Positions 41,468 to 50,649 are shown, numbered from the stretch's first letter. The stretch is 64,000 nucleotides of DNA from JANNBN01 sp031385545 (GCA_031385545.1 JANNBN010000059.1:1-64000); one strand, 5' to 3'. Numbers and translations are program-made. Notes: generated by a model not told the origin, from the letters alone.

Positions 41468-42367
41468 GTGATGGACGCGTCAGGCCCGGGCCCCTTCGAC
41501 CTTGCGGAGGCCGCCGCTGCAAATATTGCGACGCGAACCGGAGTGGCACGACACCACCTCATGGTGGTGCTGGGCAGCGGGTGGGGTGATGCGGCCGATG
41601 CCCTCGGAGTGCCAACAGAATCGTTCTCCGCGTCGGACGTGCCCGGATTCGCCACCCCATCGGCTCTCGGCCACCAGGCAACCATCCGCAGCATCAATCG
41701 CAACGGGTTCAGCGTGCTCGCGTTCCTGGGGCGTGTGCATCTTTACGAAGGGCACGAACCGAACGCGGTGGTTCACGGGGTGCGCGCCGCAGCCATCGCC
41801 GGGTGCAAGGTCGCCCTGCTCACCAACGGCGCCGGTTACATGAACCGGTCATGGTCGGTCGGCGATCCGGTGCTGATCAGTGATCACATCAACCTCACCG
41901 CGCGGTCTCCGCTCACCGGTGCCAACCCGCCTGCGCCCTACGCCTCGCGATTCTGCGACCTCACGGATCTGTACGAGTCCGAGTTGCGTGCTGTAGTCAG
42001 GGAGCTACGTCCGCACGTTGCCGAGGGAACGTATGTGGGCTTGCCAGGCCCGCACTTCGAGACTCCGGCCGAGATCCGCGCCTTCCATGGCATGGGCGCT
42101 GAACTGGTCGGCATGTCGACCGTGCTCGAAGCGATCGCCGCCCGCCACATGGGCATGAGGGTGCTTGGTGTGTCGCTGGCAACGAACCCCGCAGCCGGGT
42201 TCAGCCCGGTCAAGCTGGACGCCGCCGACGTGATCGCCGCGGGTCGTGCAGCGGCGGCAGATCTTGGTGTCCTGCTCGCATCGACGATCGACCGGTTGGG
42301 CGAGCTCGGCCACCTGGGTGAACCCGGCAAATCTGGCCAAAATGGCGAACCTGGCGCAACCGCATGA
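41468..42367 (+). CDS. Purine nucleoside phosphorylase
   Basis: 299 aa (GTG 41468; ATG 41471 is possible). Trimeric PNP family: VVLGSGWGD (phosphate loop), GRVHLYEGHEP, LTNGAGYMN, SDHINLT, TYVGLPGPHFETPAEIRAF, ELVGMSTVLEAIAARHMGM and VSLATNPAAG. It cleaves purine nucleosides with phosphate. The last 20 residues form a Gly-X-Y run (GHLGEPGKSGQNGEPGATA), unlike normal PNPs. It overlaps the following deaminase gene by ATGA, which makes a purine-salvage pair. Confidence 0.92.
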   Translation: MMDASGPGPFDLAEAAAANIATRTGVARHHLMVVLGSGWGDAADALGVPTESFSASDVPGFATPSALGHQATIRSINRNGFSVLAFLGRVHLYEGHEPNAVVHGVRAAAIAGCKVALLTNGAGYMNRSWSVGDPVLISDHINLTARSPLTGANPPAPYASRFCDLTDLYESELRAVVRELRPHVAEGTYVGLPGPHFETPAEIRAFHGMGAELVGMSTVLEAIAARHMGMRVLGVSLATNPAAGFSPVKLDAADVIAAGRAAAADLGVLLASTIDRLGELGHLGEPGKSGQNGEPGATA

Positions 42368-43725
42368 GTCAGGCGACGGCCGGACCTGAAGCTGCCCCGG
42401 CGCTGACCACCATCACCAACGCAACCGTTGTCACCGTCGATCCCGGCGACCGGGTGATACATGGGGAACTGCGAATCGAGCACGGCGTCATCACGGCCAT
42501 CACACCGACCGCGAGCAGAGACGATCCGAACGCAGGCGACATTGCGGGGGCCGGCCTCACGATCGACGCCGGCGGGGCAATCGTCATGCCCGGGTTGATC
42601 AATGCGCATGCGCATCTTGCTATGTCGTTGTTGCGAGGGGTTGCGGATGGCGTCGACCTGCAGGGCTTCCTCGACATCGTGCTGCCCATCGAAGCGGCGC
42701 TGCTCGACTCCGATTTTGTCAGCGTCGGCACGATGCTCGCCGCGGCAGAGTGTCTCCGGTCCGGTATCACCTCTGCGCTTGACATGTATTTCTTCCCCGA
42801 GGCAGCGCTCGAGGCAAGTGAGACCCTTGGACTGCGTCTCCACGCCGGGCCCGTCTTCGTCCAGTTCCCAGGAGCCGACGCACGGCCGTGGCCAGAACGA
42901 ATGCGGTGGGCACACGACTGGTTCCTTCGCCCGCCGCACAGCCTGGGTTCCACCCGGTGGGCACAGCCACACTCTACCTACCTGGTCACCGAATCGCAGC
43001 TGCGCGAGCTCGCTGCACTCGTGGACGATACGGGTGTGCGCGTGCACGTGCATGCTGCTGAAACTCGTGCCGAGGTGCGCCACGTCGCTGAACTGTTCGA
43101 CGGCCGTACACCCGTACAGGTGCTGGCGGACGTCGGGCTGCTTCACTCGCGCACCGTCCTTGCCCATGCGGTGCATCTCACCGACGCAGACATCTCGCTG
43201 ATCGCTGAAGCAGGAGCGCATGTCAGCCACAACCCGGCATCCAACGCCAAGCTGGCCAGCGGGCTGTGCCGGGTGCGCCACCTGCTTGACGCAGGGGTCA
43301 ACGTTGCGCTTGGCACGGATGGTGCTGCGTCGGCGAACGACATCGACCTGTGGAACGCCATCCGTCTCGCGGGGCTCTTGCCCGGCGTCGCTCACGACAA
43401 CTCCACCAGCATCTCCGCTCGTGAACTCATTCGGATGGCAACCATCAACGGTGCCCGTGCATTGGGTGTCGATGCGCAGCTTGGTTCGCTCGAGGTTGGT
43501 AAGCGCGCAGATATCGTGATGTTGGATACCCAGTCCCCGTTCTCGATGCCTTCGTTCGACCCGCTCGCCACCTTGGCCTACGCAACCACTCGGGCAGAGG
43601 TCCATACGGTCTTGGTCGGGGGCTCACCGGTGGTCAGCGCTGGCCGAGTGATCCGCCAACCGGCCGGCCTCGGTTCGCAGGTCGTCGCAGCAGCAGAGAG
43701 AGTCCGCGCCCAACTGCGAACCTGA
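42364..43725 (+). CDS. Amidohydrolase, probable SAH/MTA (adenosine) deaminase
   Basis: 453 aa of the TrzN/ATZ-SAH deaminase class. Metal ligands are visible: PGLINAHAHLAMSLLRG (HxH), VHVHAAET (His), LAHAVHLTD (His) and LGTDGAASAND (Asp). The N- and C-terminal beta parts (VTVDPGDRVIHGELRIEHG; LGSLEVGKRADIVMLD) are typical. It deaminates an adenosine-like base; with the coupled PNP it would turn S-adenosylhomocysteine, methylthioadenosine or adenosine into hypoxanthine-level products. The exact substrate is inferred. Confidence 0.88.
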   Translation: MSQATAGPEAAPALTTITNATVVTVDPGDRVIHGELRIEHGVITAITPTASRDDPNAGDIAGAGLTIDAGGAIVMPGLINAHAHLAMSLLRGVADGVDLQGFLDIVLPIEAALLDSDFVSVGTMLAAAECLRSGITSALDMYFFPEAALEASETLGLRLHAGPVFVQFPGADARPWPERMRWAHDWFLRPPHSLGSTRWAQPHSTYLVTESQLRELAALVDDTGVRVHVHAAETRAEVRHVAELFDGRTPVQVLADVGLLHSRTVLAHAVHLTDADISLIAEAGAHVSHNPASNAKLASGLCRVRHLLDAGVNVALGTDGAASANDIDLWNAIRLAGLLPGVAHDNSTSISARELIRMATINGARALGVDAQLGSLEVGKRADIVMLDTQSPFSMPSFDPLATLAYATTRAEVHTVLVGGSPVVSAGRVIRQPAGLGSQVVAAAERVRAQLRT

Positions 43726-43738
43726 GCGAAGCTTCCGA

Positions 43739-43744
43739 TACGGT
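43739..43744 (+). promoter_or_regulatory. Candidate -10 box of the MFS gene
   Basis: TACGGT ends 7 nt before GTG 43752, so the transporter may have its own leaderless promoter although it follows the purine genes closely. Confidence 0.4.
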
Positions 43745-43751
43745 TCGGGCG

Positions 43752-44951
43752 GTGAGCGAAACCAAGGTCCGTTGGAACGACGAGGTGATCGATCACGGCC
43801 GGGCGTGGCTGGATATGGCGCTTGCCGGGCTGTCGATGTTCACGGTGTTCGCAACAGCGTATTCGTTCGGAACGTTCGTGCGCCCGATGGCAGCGGAGTT
43901 CCATTCAGGGCGGGGCGCCACGTCGATCGTGTTCGCAGTCACTGCGTTCCTGTACTTCGGATTGGGGGCGATCACCGGGCCGCTCGTGCAGCGCACCGGC
44001 CCTCGTCCGATGATCCTGTTCGGAGCGACTGTGCAGGTGATCGGCATGCTGCTGACCTCGCGAGCTAACGCGCTTTGGCAGGCGTATCTGTCCTATGGCA
44101 TCGGCGTCGGCATCGGTGTTGCGTGCGGATATGTGCCGATGGTAGCTGTCGTCGGCGCATGGTTCCAGAAGCGACGGGCCCTGGCAATCGGGATCGCAGT
44201 TTCGGGCATCGGCATGTCCAGCTTGATCGGCGCGCCGCTCGCCGCGCGTCTTATCAAGGCGTACGGATGGCGCGAGGCATACCGCAATCTGGCTATAGCG
44301 ACGGCCGTGCTGATGGTCATCGCCGCGGTGTTGATTCGCAAACCACCTTCGTTCGGAACTGCTGGCCCCCTCACGCTGGGACAGGCAGTACGTACACGTA
44401 CGTTCGCCGTGATGTACGTGGCGCTGCTGCTGGTGTCGGTGGCCTTGTTCAACCTCTTCGTGAACGTAGTTCCGTATGCAGAAGAGTCAGGCATTGCCAA
44501 GGTGCGTGCAGCGACACTGCTCAGCATCCTCGGCGGTGCATCGGTACTGGGACGCAACGCGCTCGCATGGGTCGCCCACCGGCGAGGAGCCGTCGCAACG
44601 TTTACGGGCTCGGTCGCCGTCATGGGCGTCACACAGTTGCTGTGGCTTGTCGCCGATGGACGGTATTGGGTGCTTGCGCTGTTCGTCGCCGTCTTCGGGG
44701 TTGCGTACGGTGGCCTGATCGCACTGGGTCCTATCGCGTTGGCCGAACTGTTCGGGCCCGAGCAACTCGGCGGCTTGGCCGGGGTCAACTACACCGCCGC
44801 CGGCCTCGGTGCTCTGTCCGGTCCCACGGTGTGCTCATGGTTGGTCGACCGCACCGGCGGATACACGGCGAGCACGCTGCTGGCGTTCGTGTGTGGCTGC
44901 ACGGGAGCAGCCGTGCTGCTGTTGTTACGAGGCGAGCGTGGGCGAGCCTAG
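43752..44951 (+). CDS. MFS transporter (monocarboxylate/oxalate-formate-like)
   Basis: 399 aa, twelve hydrophobic segments. SFGTFVRPMAAEF in helix 1-2, FGATVQVIGMLLTSRA, SYGIGVGIGVACGYVPMVAVV and WFQKRRALAIGIAVSGIGMS resemble the MCT/oxalate-formate antiporter branch. The second half has GPIALAELFGPEQLGGLAGV, also typical of that branch. The substrate is unknown. It follows the purine pair by 26 bp and overlaps the convergent MttB-like gene by 4 bp. Confidence 0.82.
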   Translation: MSETKVRWNDEVIDHGRAWLDMALAGLSMFTVFATAYSFGTFVRPMAAEFHSGRGATSIVFAVTAFLYFGLGAITGPLVQRTGPRPMILFGATVQVIGMLLTSRANALWQAYLSYGIGVGIGVACGYVPMVAVVGAWFQKRRALAIGIAVSGIGMSSLIGAPLAARLIKAYGWREAYRNLAIATAVLMVIAAVLIRKPPSFGTAGPLTLGQAVRTRTFAVMYVALLLVSVALFNLFVNVVPYAEESGIAKVRAATLLSILGGASVLGRNALAWVAHRRGAVATFTGSVAVMGVTQLLWLVADGRYWVLALFVAVFGVAYGGLIALGPIALAELFGPEQLGGLAGVNYTAAGLGALSGPTVCSWLVDRTGGYTASTLLAFVCGCTGAAVLLLLRGERGRA

Positions 44952-46495
44952 AAGTCGGTTTCCACGCCGCCCTCGGCGTGGCGGCGGGCTACGAACGCTT
45001 CGAGTTCAGCGCGGCGCGACTCGTCCAGGGCGGGCGGTTCATAGGCTGCGAGCAACTCCTTGTAGGTGCGGTTGGCCTTGTCGTATGCGGTGGGTGAACC
45101 AGCTTCGACCCACGTCTCCCAGTTGCGCCAGTCCGACAGAATCGGTTTGTGGAACGCAGTGCGATACCGCGATTGCGTGTGTGCCGTGCCGAAGAAGTGG
45201 CCGCCCGGGCCGACGTCGAGCATTGCATCGATGCCGATCTCTGCATCGTTGACCACAGGTGGTTCAAGGAAGGCGGCGATCATGCCAAGCAGATCGGCGT
45301 CGAGAATCATCTTCTCGAAGCTGGCGTGCAGCCCACCTTCCATCCAGCCAGCACCGTGCATGAGCATGTTGACGCCGCCCATGATTGCGCCCCACAGCGA
45401 GAACACGGATTCATAAGCGGACTGAGCATCGAGTGTGTTGGCCGCGCACACGTTGGAAGAGCGGTAGGGGACGGAGTAGCGCCGTGCAAGCTGGCCGCCG
45501 ATCATGGCCGCCTTCATGAACTCGGGCGTTCCGAACGCAGGGGCTCCGGACTGCATGTCCACATTCGACGTGAACCCGCCGTAGACCACGGGGCTGCCGG
45601 GCCTTACCAACTGCGTGAGGCTCATACCGAGCAGCGCCTCGGCGTTCTGTTGCACCACCGCTCCGGCAACGGTAACCGGTGCCATCGCCCCGGCCAACGT
45701 GAACGGCGTGACGCACACCACCTGGTTGCGCTGCGACATCTCGATGATGCCGGTTGCCATGGGCAGGTCCAGCCGCAGCGGCGACGACGTGTTGATGATG
45801 GTGAACAGCGACGGTTCCCGCTCGAACTGCTCGTGGCTGACGCCGCGGGCGATGCGGACCATCTCGATCACATCGCGGTTGCGTTCTGCCCCGAGTGAAT
45901 ACGCGTGGATCGGTTTGTCCGCCAGCGTCAGCGCGTCGTAGGTGGCGTCGAGATGGCGAATGGATGCGTGCAGATCAATCGGTTCGACGGGGTAGCCGCC
46001 GAAGAAGTGGACCGAGTTCAGCATCTGGCCGAGCCTGAGGAGGTTTCGATAATCGGCCCTGTTGCCGATGCGGCGGCCACCGTCGCGGTCGTGGACGTTG
46101 GGCGCGCTGGCCACGGACCCGTATGCGATCCAGTCGCCGCCGATCCGCAGCGCTCGCTCTGGGTTGGTTGAATGCAGGGTGAATTCCGCCGGAGCAGAGG
46201 CCATCGCCGCCGCGATTGCATCGCCGCCGATGCGGACCCGTTCACCGTCGACGCTTGCTCCGGCAGCTGCGAACAGCGCCCGTGCCTCGGGGTTGAGCAC
46301 GTCCATGCCGATGTCTTCCAACACTTTCAACGACGACGTGTGGATGTGTTCCAGTTCATCGGCCGACACCACCTGGGTCGGCGCGTAACGAAGCCGCGGC
46401 TGGGTGCTGGGCCGCTGCTGCGGAAGGCGGCTGCGAGGTTCACCCCGACCTTCGGCTCTACTCCGACGGCGTCCTGATACCTCTGATTCGGTCAC
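44948..46495 (-). CDS. MttB-family (trimethylamine-methyltransferase-like) protein, no pyrrolysine
   Basis: 515 aa, GTG 46495. It fits the COG5598 family in length and order: HTSSLKVLEDIGMDVLNPEA at the N-terminus, then PNVHDRDGGRRIGNRADYRN, GAMAPVTVAGAVVQQNAEAL, and GGVNMLMHGAGWMEGGLHAS. There is no in-frame amber codon, so it is one of the common non-pyrrolysine members. Those characterised demethylate quaternary amines such as glycine betaine to a corrinoid protein. No corrinoid-protein gene lies beside it, so the substrate and acceptor are open. Confidence 0.85.
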   Translation of the reverse strand: MTESEVSGRRRSRAEGRGEPRSRLPQQRPSTQPRLRYAPTQVVSADELEHIHTSSLKVLEDIGMDVLNPEARALFAAAGASVDGERVRIGGDAIAAAMASAPAEFTLHSTNPERALRIGGDWIAYGSVASAPNVHDRDGGRRIGNRADYRNLLRLGQMLNSVHFFGGYPVEPIDLHASIRHLDATYDALTLADKPIHAYSLGAERNRDVIEMVRIARGVSHEQFEREPSLFTIINTSSPLRLDLPMATGIIEMSQRNQVVCVTPFTLAGAMAPVTVAGAVVQQNAEALLGMSLTQLVRPGSPVVYGGFTSNVDMQSGAPAFGTPEFMKAAMIGGQLARRYSVPYRSSNVCAANTLDAQSAYESVFSLWGAIMGGVNMLMHGAGWMEGGLHASFEKMILDADLLGMIAAFLEPPVVNDAEIGIDAMLDVGPGGHFFGTAHTQSRYRTAFHKPILSDWRNWETWVEAGSPTAYDKANRTYKELLAAYEPPALDESRRAELEAFVARRHAEGGVETDF

Positions 46496-46534
46496 CCGAA
46501 CTGTCTAGTGCGTCCGGTGACGGCAGCCCGCCTT

Positions 46535-46557
46535 CCGAATGTGAGTGTTTCATTCGG
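46535..46557. other. Hairpin upstream of the MttB-like gene
   Basis: CCGAATG-N9-CATTCGG in the 186-bp divergent spacer between the MttB-like and HD-GYP genes. A second stem, TGAACCC/GGGTTCA (46591-46615), lies nearer the HD-GYP gene. They may be 5'-UTR structures or operators; I match neither to a known riboswitch. Confidence 0.35.
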
Positions 46558-46681
46558 AGCCAAAAGCGCCGCGCGCTGACCACCGATTGATGAACCCGAT
46601 CCGAGCCGGGGTTCACCTGAACGGTGACTCGTCGCTTGTTGGTCAGGACGTGTGGTTCGGCGGTGAGGTGCATCTGGCGAA

Positions 46682-48604
46682 ATGAAGGAGATGGCCATTT
46701 CGTCGGGACCGACGCAGGGGGATTACACCCGCACGTCGGCATGGAAGCCCCGCCCGTGGGTGGCGCGCGCCCTCACGCTGGTGGTGCGGGGCGGGCCGAT
46801 GGTGCTCTCGACGGTGGCAGGTCTTCTGGCGGCGCGGGCGCTGCCTCGGCCCAGCGGTTGGTCCTGGATCCCGTGGGCCTTTGCCGTTGTGGTGGTGGCT
46901 CAATTGGCGTTGAGGTTGACAGAGCGGTCCGTTCGCCGTTTCGTGCCGCTGACAGCATTACTGCGTTTCAGTCTTGTGTTCCCGGACAAGGCGCCGAAGC
47001 GATTCGCCACGGCGCTGCGCAGCGGCAACGTGGAGAAGATGCGTCGGGAGATGGAAGCCACTGCACAGGCAGGACTTCCGCTCGATCTCAACGAAGCGGC
47101 AATCACGGCGCTGCAGATGATTGCATCGCTGAACGATCACGACCGTGGAACTCGCGGGCATTCCGAACGAGTGCGCGCGTTCACGGAAATGCTTGCCGAG
47201 GAGATGCAACTCGATCAGAAGTTCCGGGACAAGCTTCGCTGGGGTGCATTGCTGCACGACATGGGCAAGCTCGTGGTGCCGGCCGAAATTCTCAACAAGC
47301 CAGGTCGGCCGACCGCTGACGAATGGGCTGTCCTGCAACGACACCCTGCGGAAGGTGGCCGCATCCTTGCGCCGCTGGCCGACTGGCTGGGCGATGCCGT
47401 CAATGCTGCTTCGCAGCACCATGAACGGTGGGACGGCAAGGGCTACCCGTATGGGCTTGCCGGAGAGGATATCTCGCTCAGCGCCCGTATTGTCGCCGTT
47501 GCCGACGCGTTCGCTGTGATGACCGCGGCACGGTCGTACAAGAAGCCGCTTTCCCTGGCCGTCGCTCGTGAGGAACTGACGAAGAATGCGGGAACCCAGT
47601 TCGACCCGGTTGTTGTCCGAGCGATGCTGAGCGTGTCGATCGGCAAGACGTCGAAAGTTGCCGGCACGCTGTCCTCGTTGGCCAACCTGCCGTTCGTCGG
47701 TTCGATCATCTCCGCAACGGCTCCAACTGCTGCACCGACCATCGTGAGTTCGGGTGCGGCAATGGCTGCGCTCACAGCGAGCATGGTTGTGCCGACACCG
47801 GCTGCCAGCTGGGTGTTCGACCAGCCGATCCCGCCTTCGCAGCGCGCTGTTGTCGAATTCGCAACTTCCATTTCCGAGGACGTGTCTGCCCAGCCGATGG
47901 AACTGGCCCTCGTCGACGGGGCACAGCGACGGGTTCCGGTGATCGCTCCTTCGACATCGGTGAGTGCAGTCAATCGCAGCGTCGGGCGAAAGGATGGATC
48001 GCTCGTCGGTTCAGCGCTGCCGGCGCTGCGCGCCATCGCCGCAGCTGACGGTTCACGCGCCCACCAAGAACTCGGGGCAGGGGGCGATTCGATGACGGCC
48101 GACGGCGGCACGGTGACGACGTTCGGCCCAGGTGAAAGCAGTACGACCATCACCGCGACCGCCAAACAGCCGCTTGGCTCTTCGACCACCGTTGCTGGTC
48201 CTGGCCAGACCACGACCGCCGCAACGACGACCGGCCCAACGACGGCCGCAACGAGCCGGTCGACGACGACCGTGGATCAGACCGGGGTCAAGCCGACCAC
48301 TGTGCCACCGACGACGATCGTTCCCCAGACAACCGTTCCCCCGACGACGCTTGCAGCGACAACGGTGTTACTGACGACGTTGCCTCAGACGGCGTTGCCT
48401 CGAACGACGCTGCCTCCGACGACGCTGGTCGCAGTAGACACCACCCCGCCGATCATCGCCACAACGGCTGTCAGCAACAGCGGCAGGGGCAATGCCAGTG
48501 GCACTGGCAATGGCAACGCAGGGTCGGGCAACAGCGGGAACAGCAACGCCGGAAACGCAACAAGTGGTTTGGCCGCGACCAGCGGAAAACTGAAAACCAA
48601 ATAG
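46682..48604 (+). CDS. Membrane-bound HD-GYP domain protein with Thr-rich tail
   Basis: 640 aa. The first 90 residues hold two hydrophobic helices. The HD-GYP domain spans about residues 145-330: HDRGTRGHSERVRAF, LLHDMGKLVVPAEILNKPGR (HD, about residue 191), QHHERWDGKGYPYGLAGEDI (GYP, about residue 253), then AVADAFAVMTAARSYKKP. This suggests c-di-GMP (or related) hydrolysis. A further hydrophobic stretch (IVSSGAAMAALTASMVV) follows, then about 250 residues that end in a Thr/Pro-rich region and a Gly/Asn/Ser-rich tip (GNASGTGNGNAGSGNSGN). Such a tail normally belongs outside the cell. The fusion of an intracellular enzyme to a secreted-style tail is unusual. Confidence 0.85.
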   Translation: MKEMAISSGPTQGDYTRTSAWKPRPWVARALTLVVRGGPMVLSTVAGLLAARALPRPSGWSWIPWAFAVVVVAQLALRLTERSVRRFVPLTALLRFSLVFPDKAPKRFATALRSGNVEKMRREMEATAQAGLPLDLNEAAITALQMIASLNDHDRGTRGHSERVRAFTEMLAEEMQLDQKFRDKLRWGALLHDMGKLVVPAEILNKPGRPTADEWAVLQRHPAEGGRILAPLADWLGDAVNAASQHHERWDGKGYPYGLAGEDISLSARIVAVADAFAVMTAARSYKKPLSLAVAREELTKNAGTQFDPVVVRAMLSVSIGKTSKVAGTLSSLANLPFVGSIISATAPTAAPTIVSSGAAMAALTASMVVPTPAASWVFDQPIPPSQRAVVEFATSISEDVSAQPMELALVDGAQRRVPVIAPSTSVSAVNRSVGRKDGSLVGSALPALRAIAAADGSRAHQELGAGGDSMTADGGTVTTFGPGESSTTITATAKQPLGSSTTVAGPGQTTTAATTTGPTTAATSRSTTTVDQTGVKPTTVPPTTIVPQTTVPPTTLAATTVLLTTLPQTALPRTTLPPTTLVAVDTTPPIIATTAVSNSGRGNASGTGNGNAGSGNSGNSNAGNATSGLAATSGKLKTK

Positions 48605-48695
48605 CACCTTCGCAGGTGTCGTCGGCAATGTTGGCGCGGGCCATCGCTGTCTGGCGGTTCCAGCCGGTCGCCGCCACGCGCAATAGTGGTGACCC

Positions 48696-49514
48696 ATGGC
48701 GATGTGCACCTACCACCCTGACCGTGAAACCTACCGTTCGTGCAGCCGCTGCGGCAACCCTGCCTGCCATGACTGCCTGATCGACGCACCGGTCGGCGCA
48801 CAGTGCCGTTCGTGTGTCCGGGCCGCTCGGCCCAGTACGACTCAGCAGATGAAGGCCAACCTGCGTCAACCCACGCTGGTGACCCAGGTCCTGCTCGCCA
48901 GCTTTCTGGCGGTCTTCGTCCTCAGCGGTCCCAAGGGGATGTCAGGCGACATTTCAGACCTGCACCGGCGCTTCGCTCTCAACGCACTTGATGTCCGCAA
49001 CGGCGAGTGGTGGCGTCTCGTCACCTGCGGATTCCTGCACTTCGGTCTCATCCATCTGCTGTTCAACGGCTGGGCGATGTGGAACGTGGGGCAAGCGCTC
49101 GAACGTGGTCTTGGCCGCTGGCGGTTCGTCGGCCTGTTCCTGGTCTCGGTGCTCGGTGGCTCTGCGGGAGCGCTGCTGCTCACCCCGAACGCCTTCACAG
49201 CAGGGGCCTCTGGCGGCCTGTTCGGGCTTTTTGCCGCGGGTTTCGTCGGGTCTCGCGCCCGCAACATCCCCTTCGCAGCTTCAGGTTGGGGGCCGACGCT
49301 TCTGTTCAACCTGTTCTTCACGTTGTCCATCCCTGGCATCTCCATCGGCGGGCACCTCGGCGGGGCAACCGCCGGCGCCCTTGCCGGGGCGGTGCTGATG
49401 GGCCGCCGCTCGCTGATTGGCACCAAAGCCCAACGTGACCGCCAGGATGCAGCGGTCCTGGTTGCGGTCGGCGTGCTTGCGATCGTGGTGGCGTTGTTTG
49501 CGGCCTACCGCTGA
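48696..49514 (+). CDS. Rhomboid-family intramembrane serine protease
   Basis: 272 aa. An N-terminal Cys/His zinc-binding segment (CTYHPDRETYRSCSRCGNPA, then CRSCVR) resembles a B-box-type finger. Six membrane helices follow. The catalytic serine is in AGASGGLFGLFA (about residue 171) and the catalytic histidine in SIGGHLGGATAG (about residue 218). HLLFNGWAMWNVG is the conserved helix-2 motif. It cleaves membrane proteins; the targets are unknown. Confidence 0.92.
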   Translation: MAMCTYHPDRETYRSCSRCGNPACHDCLIDAPVGAQCRSCVRAARPSTTQQMKANLRQPTLVTQVLLASFLAVFVLSGPKGMSGDISDLHRRFALNALDVRNGEWWRLVTCGFLHFGLIHLLFNGWAMWNVGQALERGLGRWRFVGLFLVSVLGGSAGALLLTPNAFTAGASGGLFGLFAAGFVGSRARNIPFAASGWGPTLLFNLFFTLSIPGISIGGHLGGATAGALAGAVLMGRRSLIGTKAQRDRQDAAVLVAVGVLAIVVALFAAYR

Positions 49515-49552
49515 AGGCGTCGGCGACAGAGGTTGCCCCCAACCCTGGGGGT

Positions 49553-49585
49553 AAACCACCTCCCAATGCGTTGACGAGGTGGTTT
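49553..49585. terminator. Bidirectional hairpin between convergent genes
   Basis: AAACCACCTC-N13-GAGGTGGTTT, a perfect 10-bp stem located between the rhomboid gene and the minus-strand membrane protein, with TTT at either end. Confidence 0.6.
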
Positions 49586-49607
49586 GCAGCAACAGCGCAA
49601 CACGGGT

Positions 49608-50129
49608 TCAGGGTTTGAGGGCTGCGAGCTGGCGCTGTGCGCCGAGCGTGACTTCGCACTGAGCCTTCGGGTTCAGCTCCTGGACGAGCGTGAACAGCTC
49701 GCCTGCCTCGTGAGCGGCGAGGGCGACGCTCTGCGACGTCCCGTCTCCCAACAGCACGCTGAGCGAACGACGGTCGCCTGCGAGCGGCTTTTCCTCCATC
49801 AGCAGGGCTTCGACCTCGGTGGGGTCACTGAGCGCACGGAGGAACGGCGATCCCTGCTTGGACTGCTTCCAGCCGAGCGAGAACGGCACCATGCCGAACG
49901 CCACTGCTGCTGCGCCGAGCACACGCATCAGCATCTGCAACGAAGTGGGTGCAGCGAACGATGCTGCGATGAGCGCAAGTCCAGCGGATGAGACCATCGC
50001 GCCCGTGCGCCCGACGCGCATCCCGCTGGCGGTGACGGTGCGCTTCGCACGCCGGACGCGGTCCTCGACGGTCGCACCTGTTGTGTGCGAAGCGGATGGG
50101 GTGGCAGAGGCAGCGGCAGTCATGCTCAT
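49608..50129 (-). CDS. Small membrane protein of unknown function
   Basis: 173 aa from the ATG at 50129 (50123 and a frame reaching 50234 are alternatives). A Ser/Thr/Ala-rich start is followed by two helices (MVSSAGLALIAASFAAP; MLMRVLGAAAVAFGMVPFSL) joined by a short turn. The C-terminal cytoplasmic part has SLSVLLGDGTSQSVALAAHE and ELFTLVQELNPKAQCEV. No family is recognised. Confidence 0.55.
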   Translation of the reverse strand: MSMTAAASATPSASHTTGATVEDRVRRAKRTVTASGMRVGRTGAMVSSAGLALIAASFAAPTSLQMLMRVLGAAAVAFGMVPFSLGWKQSKQGSPFLRALSDPTEVEALLMEEKPLAGDRRSLSVLLGDGTSQSVALAAHEAGELFTLVQELNPKAQCEVTLGAQRQLAALKP

Positions 50130-50219
50130 GGGTGGAGCATCGGCAGCAACCTGCTCGGCCTTGAACTGTTCCTCACCCCGGTACAGGTGCGACGCGCCCG
50201 CGTATCGGGCTTCATCCGC

Positions 50220-50225
50220 TACGGT
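50220..50225 (+). promoter_or_regulatory. Candidate -10 box of the VOC gene
   Basis: TACGGT ends 7 nt before ATG 50233, giving a leaderless mRNA. Confidence 0.4.
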
Positions 50226-50232
50226 CGCCCCC

Positions 50233-50649
50233 ATGCTTCAGCTCGATGAGAACAAGCCGGCCGTCGACTTCGGGATCTCCATCCGCGATTGGGATGCCAC
50301 GAAGGCGTTCTACTGCGACCTGCTCGGGCTTGTGCATGTGATGGACATGCCGATGCCCGTCTCGGGGTCAGGGACCATGCATCGGGTGCAGGCCGGTGCG
50401 ACCACGCTGAAGTTCGTTCAGTTCGACACGCTCCCGGCAACGCACGCTCCCGGTGGGCCGGCGGCAGTTGTCGGCCTGCGGTACCTGACTATCTGGGTCC
50501 GCAACCTCGCCGAAGCCGTTGCCGCCTGCCGCGCCGCAGGACATGCAGTCACACTTGAGCCCACCGTGGTTCGTGCGGGTGTCACAGTCACCATGATCGA
50601 GGACCCCGACGGCAACTGGGTGGAACTCCTGCAGAACGACCCAGCCTGA
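50233..50649 (+). CDS. VOC (glyoxalase/dioxygenase superfamily) protein
   Basis: 138 aa, one VOC module of two beta-alpha-beta-beta-beta units. VDFGISIRDWDATKAFYCDL begins the first unit; YLTIWVRNLAEAVAACRAAG begins the second. IEDPDGNWVELLQ supplies the usual final Glu metal ligand. The N-terminal metal ligand (normally His or Glu in strand 1) is not obvious. Substrate unknown. Confidence 0.85.
   Translation: MLQLDENKPAVDFGISIRDWDATKAFYCDLLGLVHVMDMPMPVSGSGTMHRVQAGATTLKFVQFDTLPATHAPGGPAAVVGLRYLTIWVRNLAEAVAACRAAGHAVTLEPTVVRAGVTVTMIEDPDGNWVELLQNDPA

Noticed and set aside
41938..43605. 555-codon minus-strand frame opposite PNP and the deaminase
   Set aside because: No motifs; both plus-strand genes are certain.
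44948..46495. Pyrrolysine-containing MttB
   Set aside because: No in-frame TAG and no pyl genes in the window.
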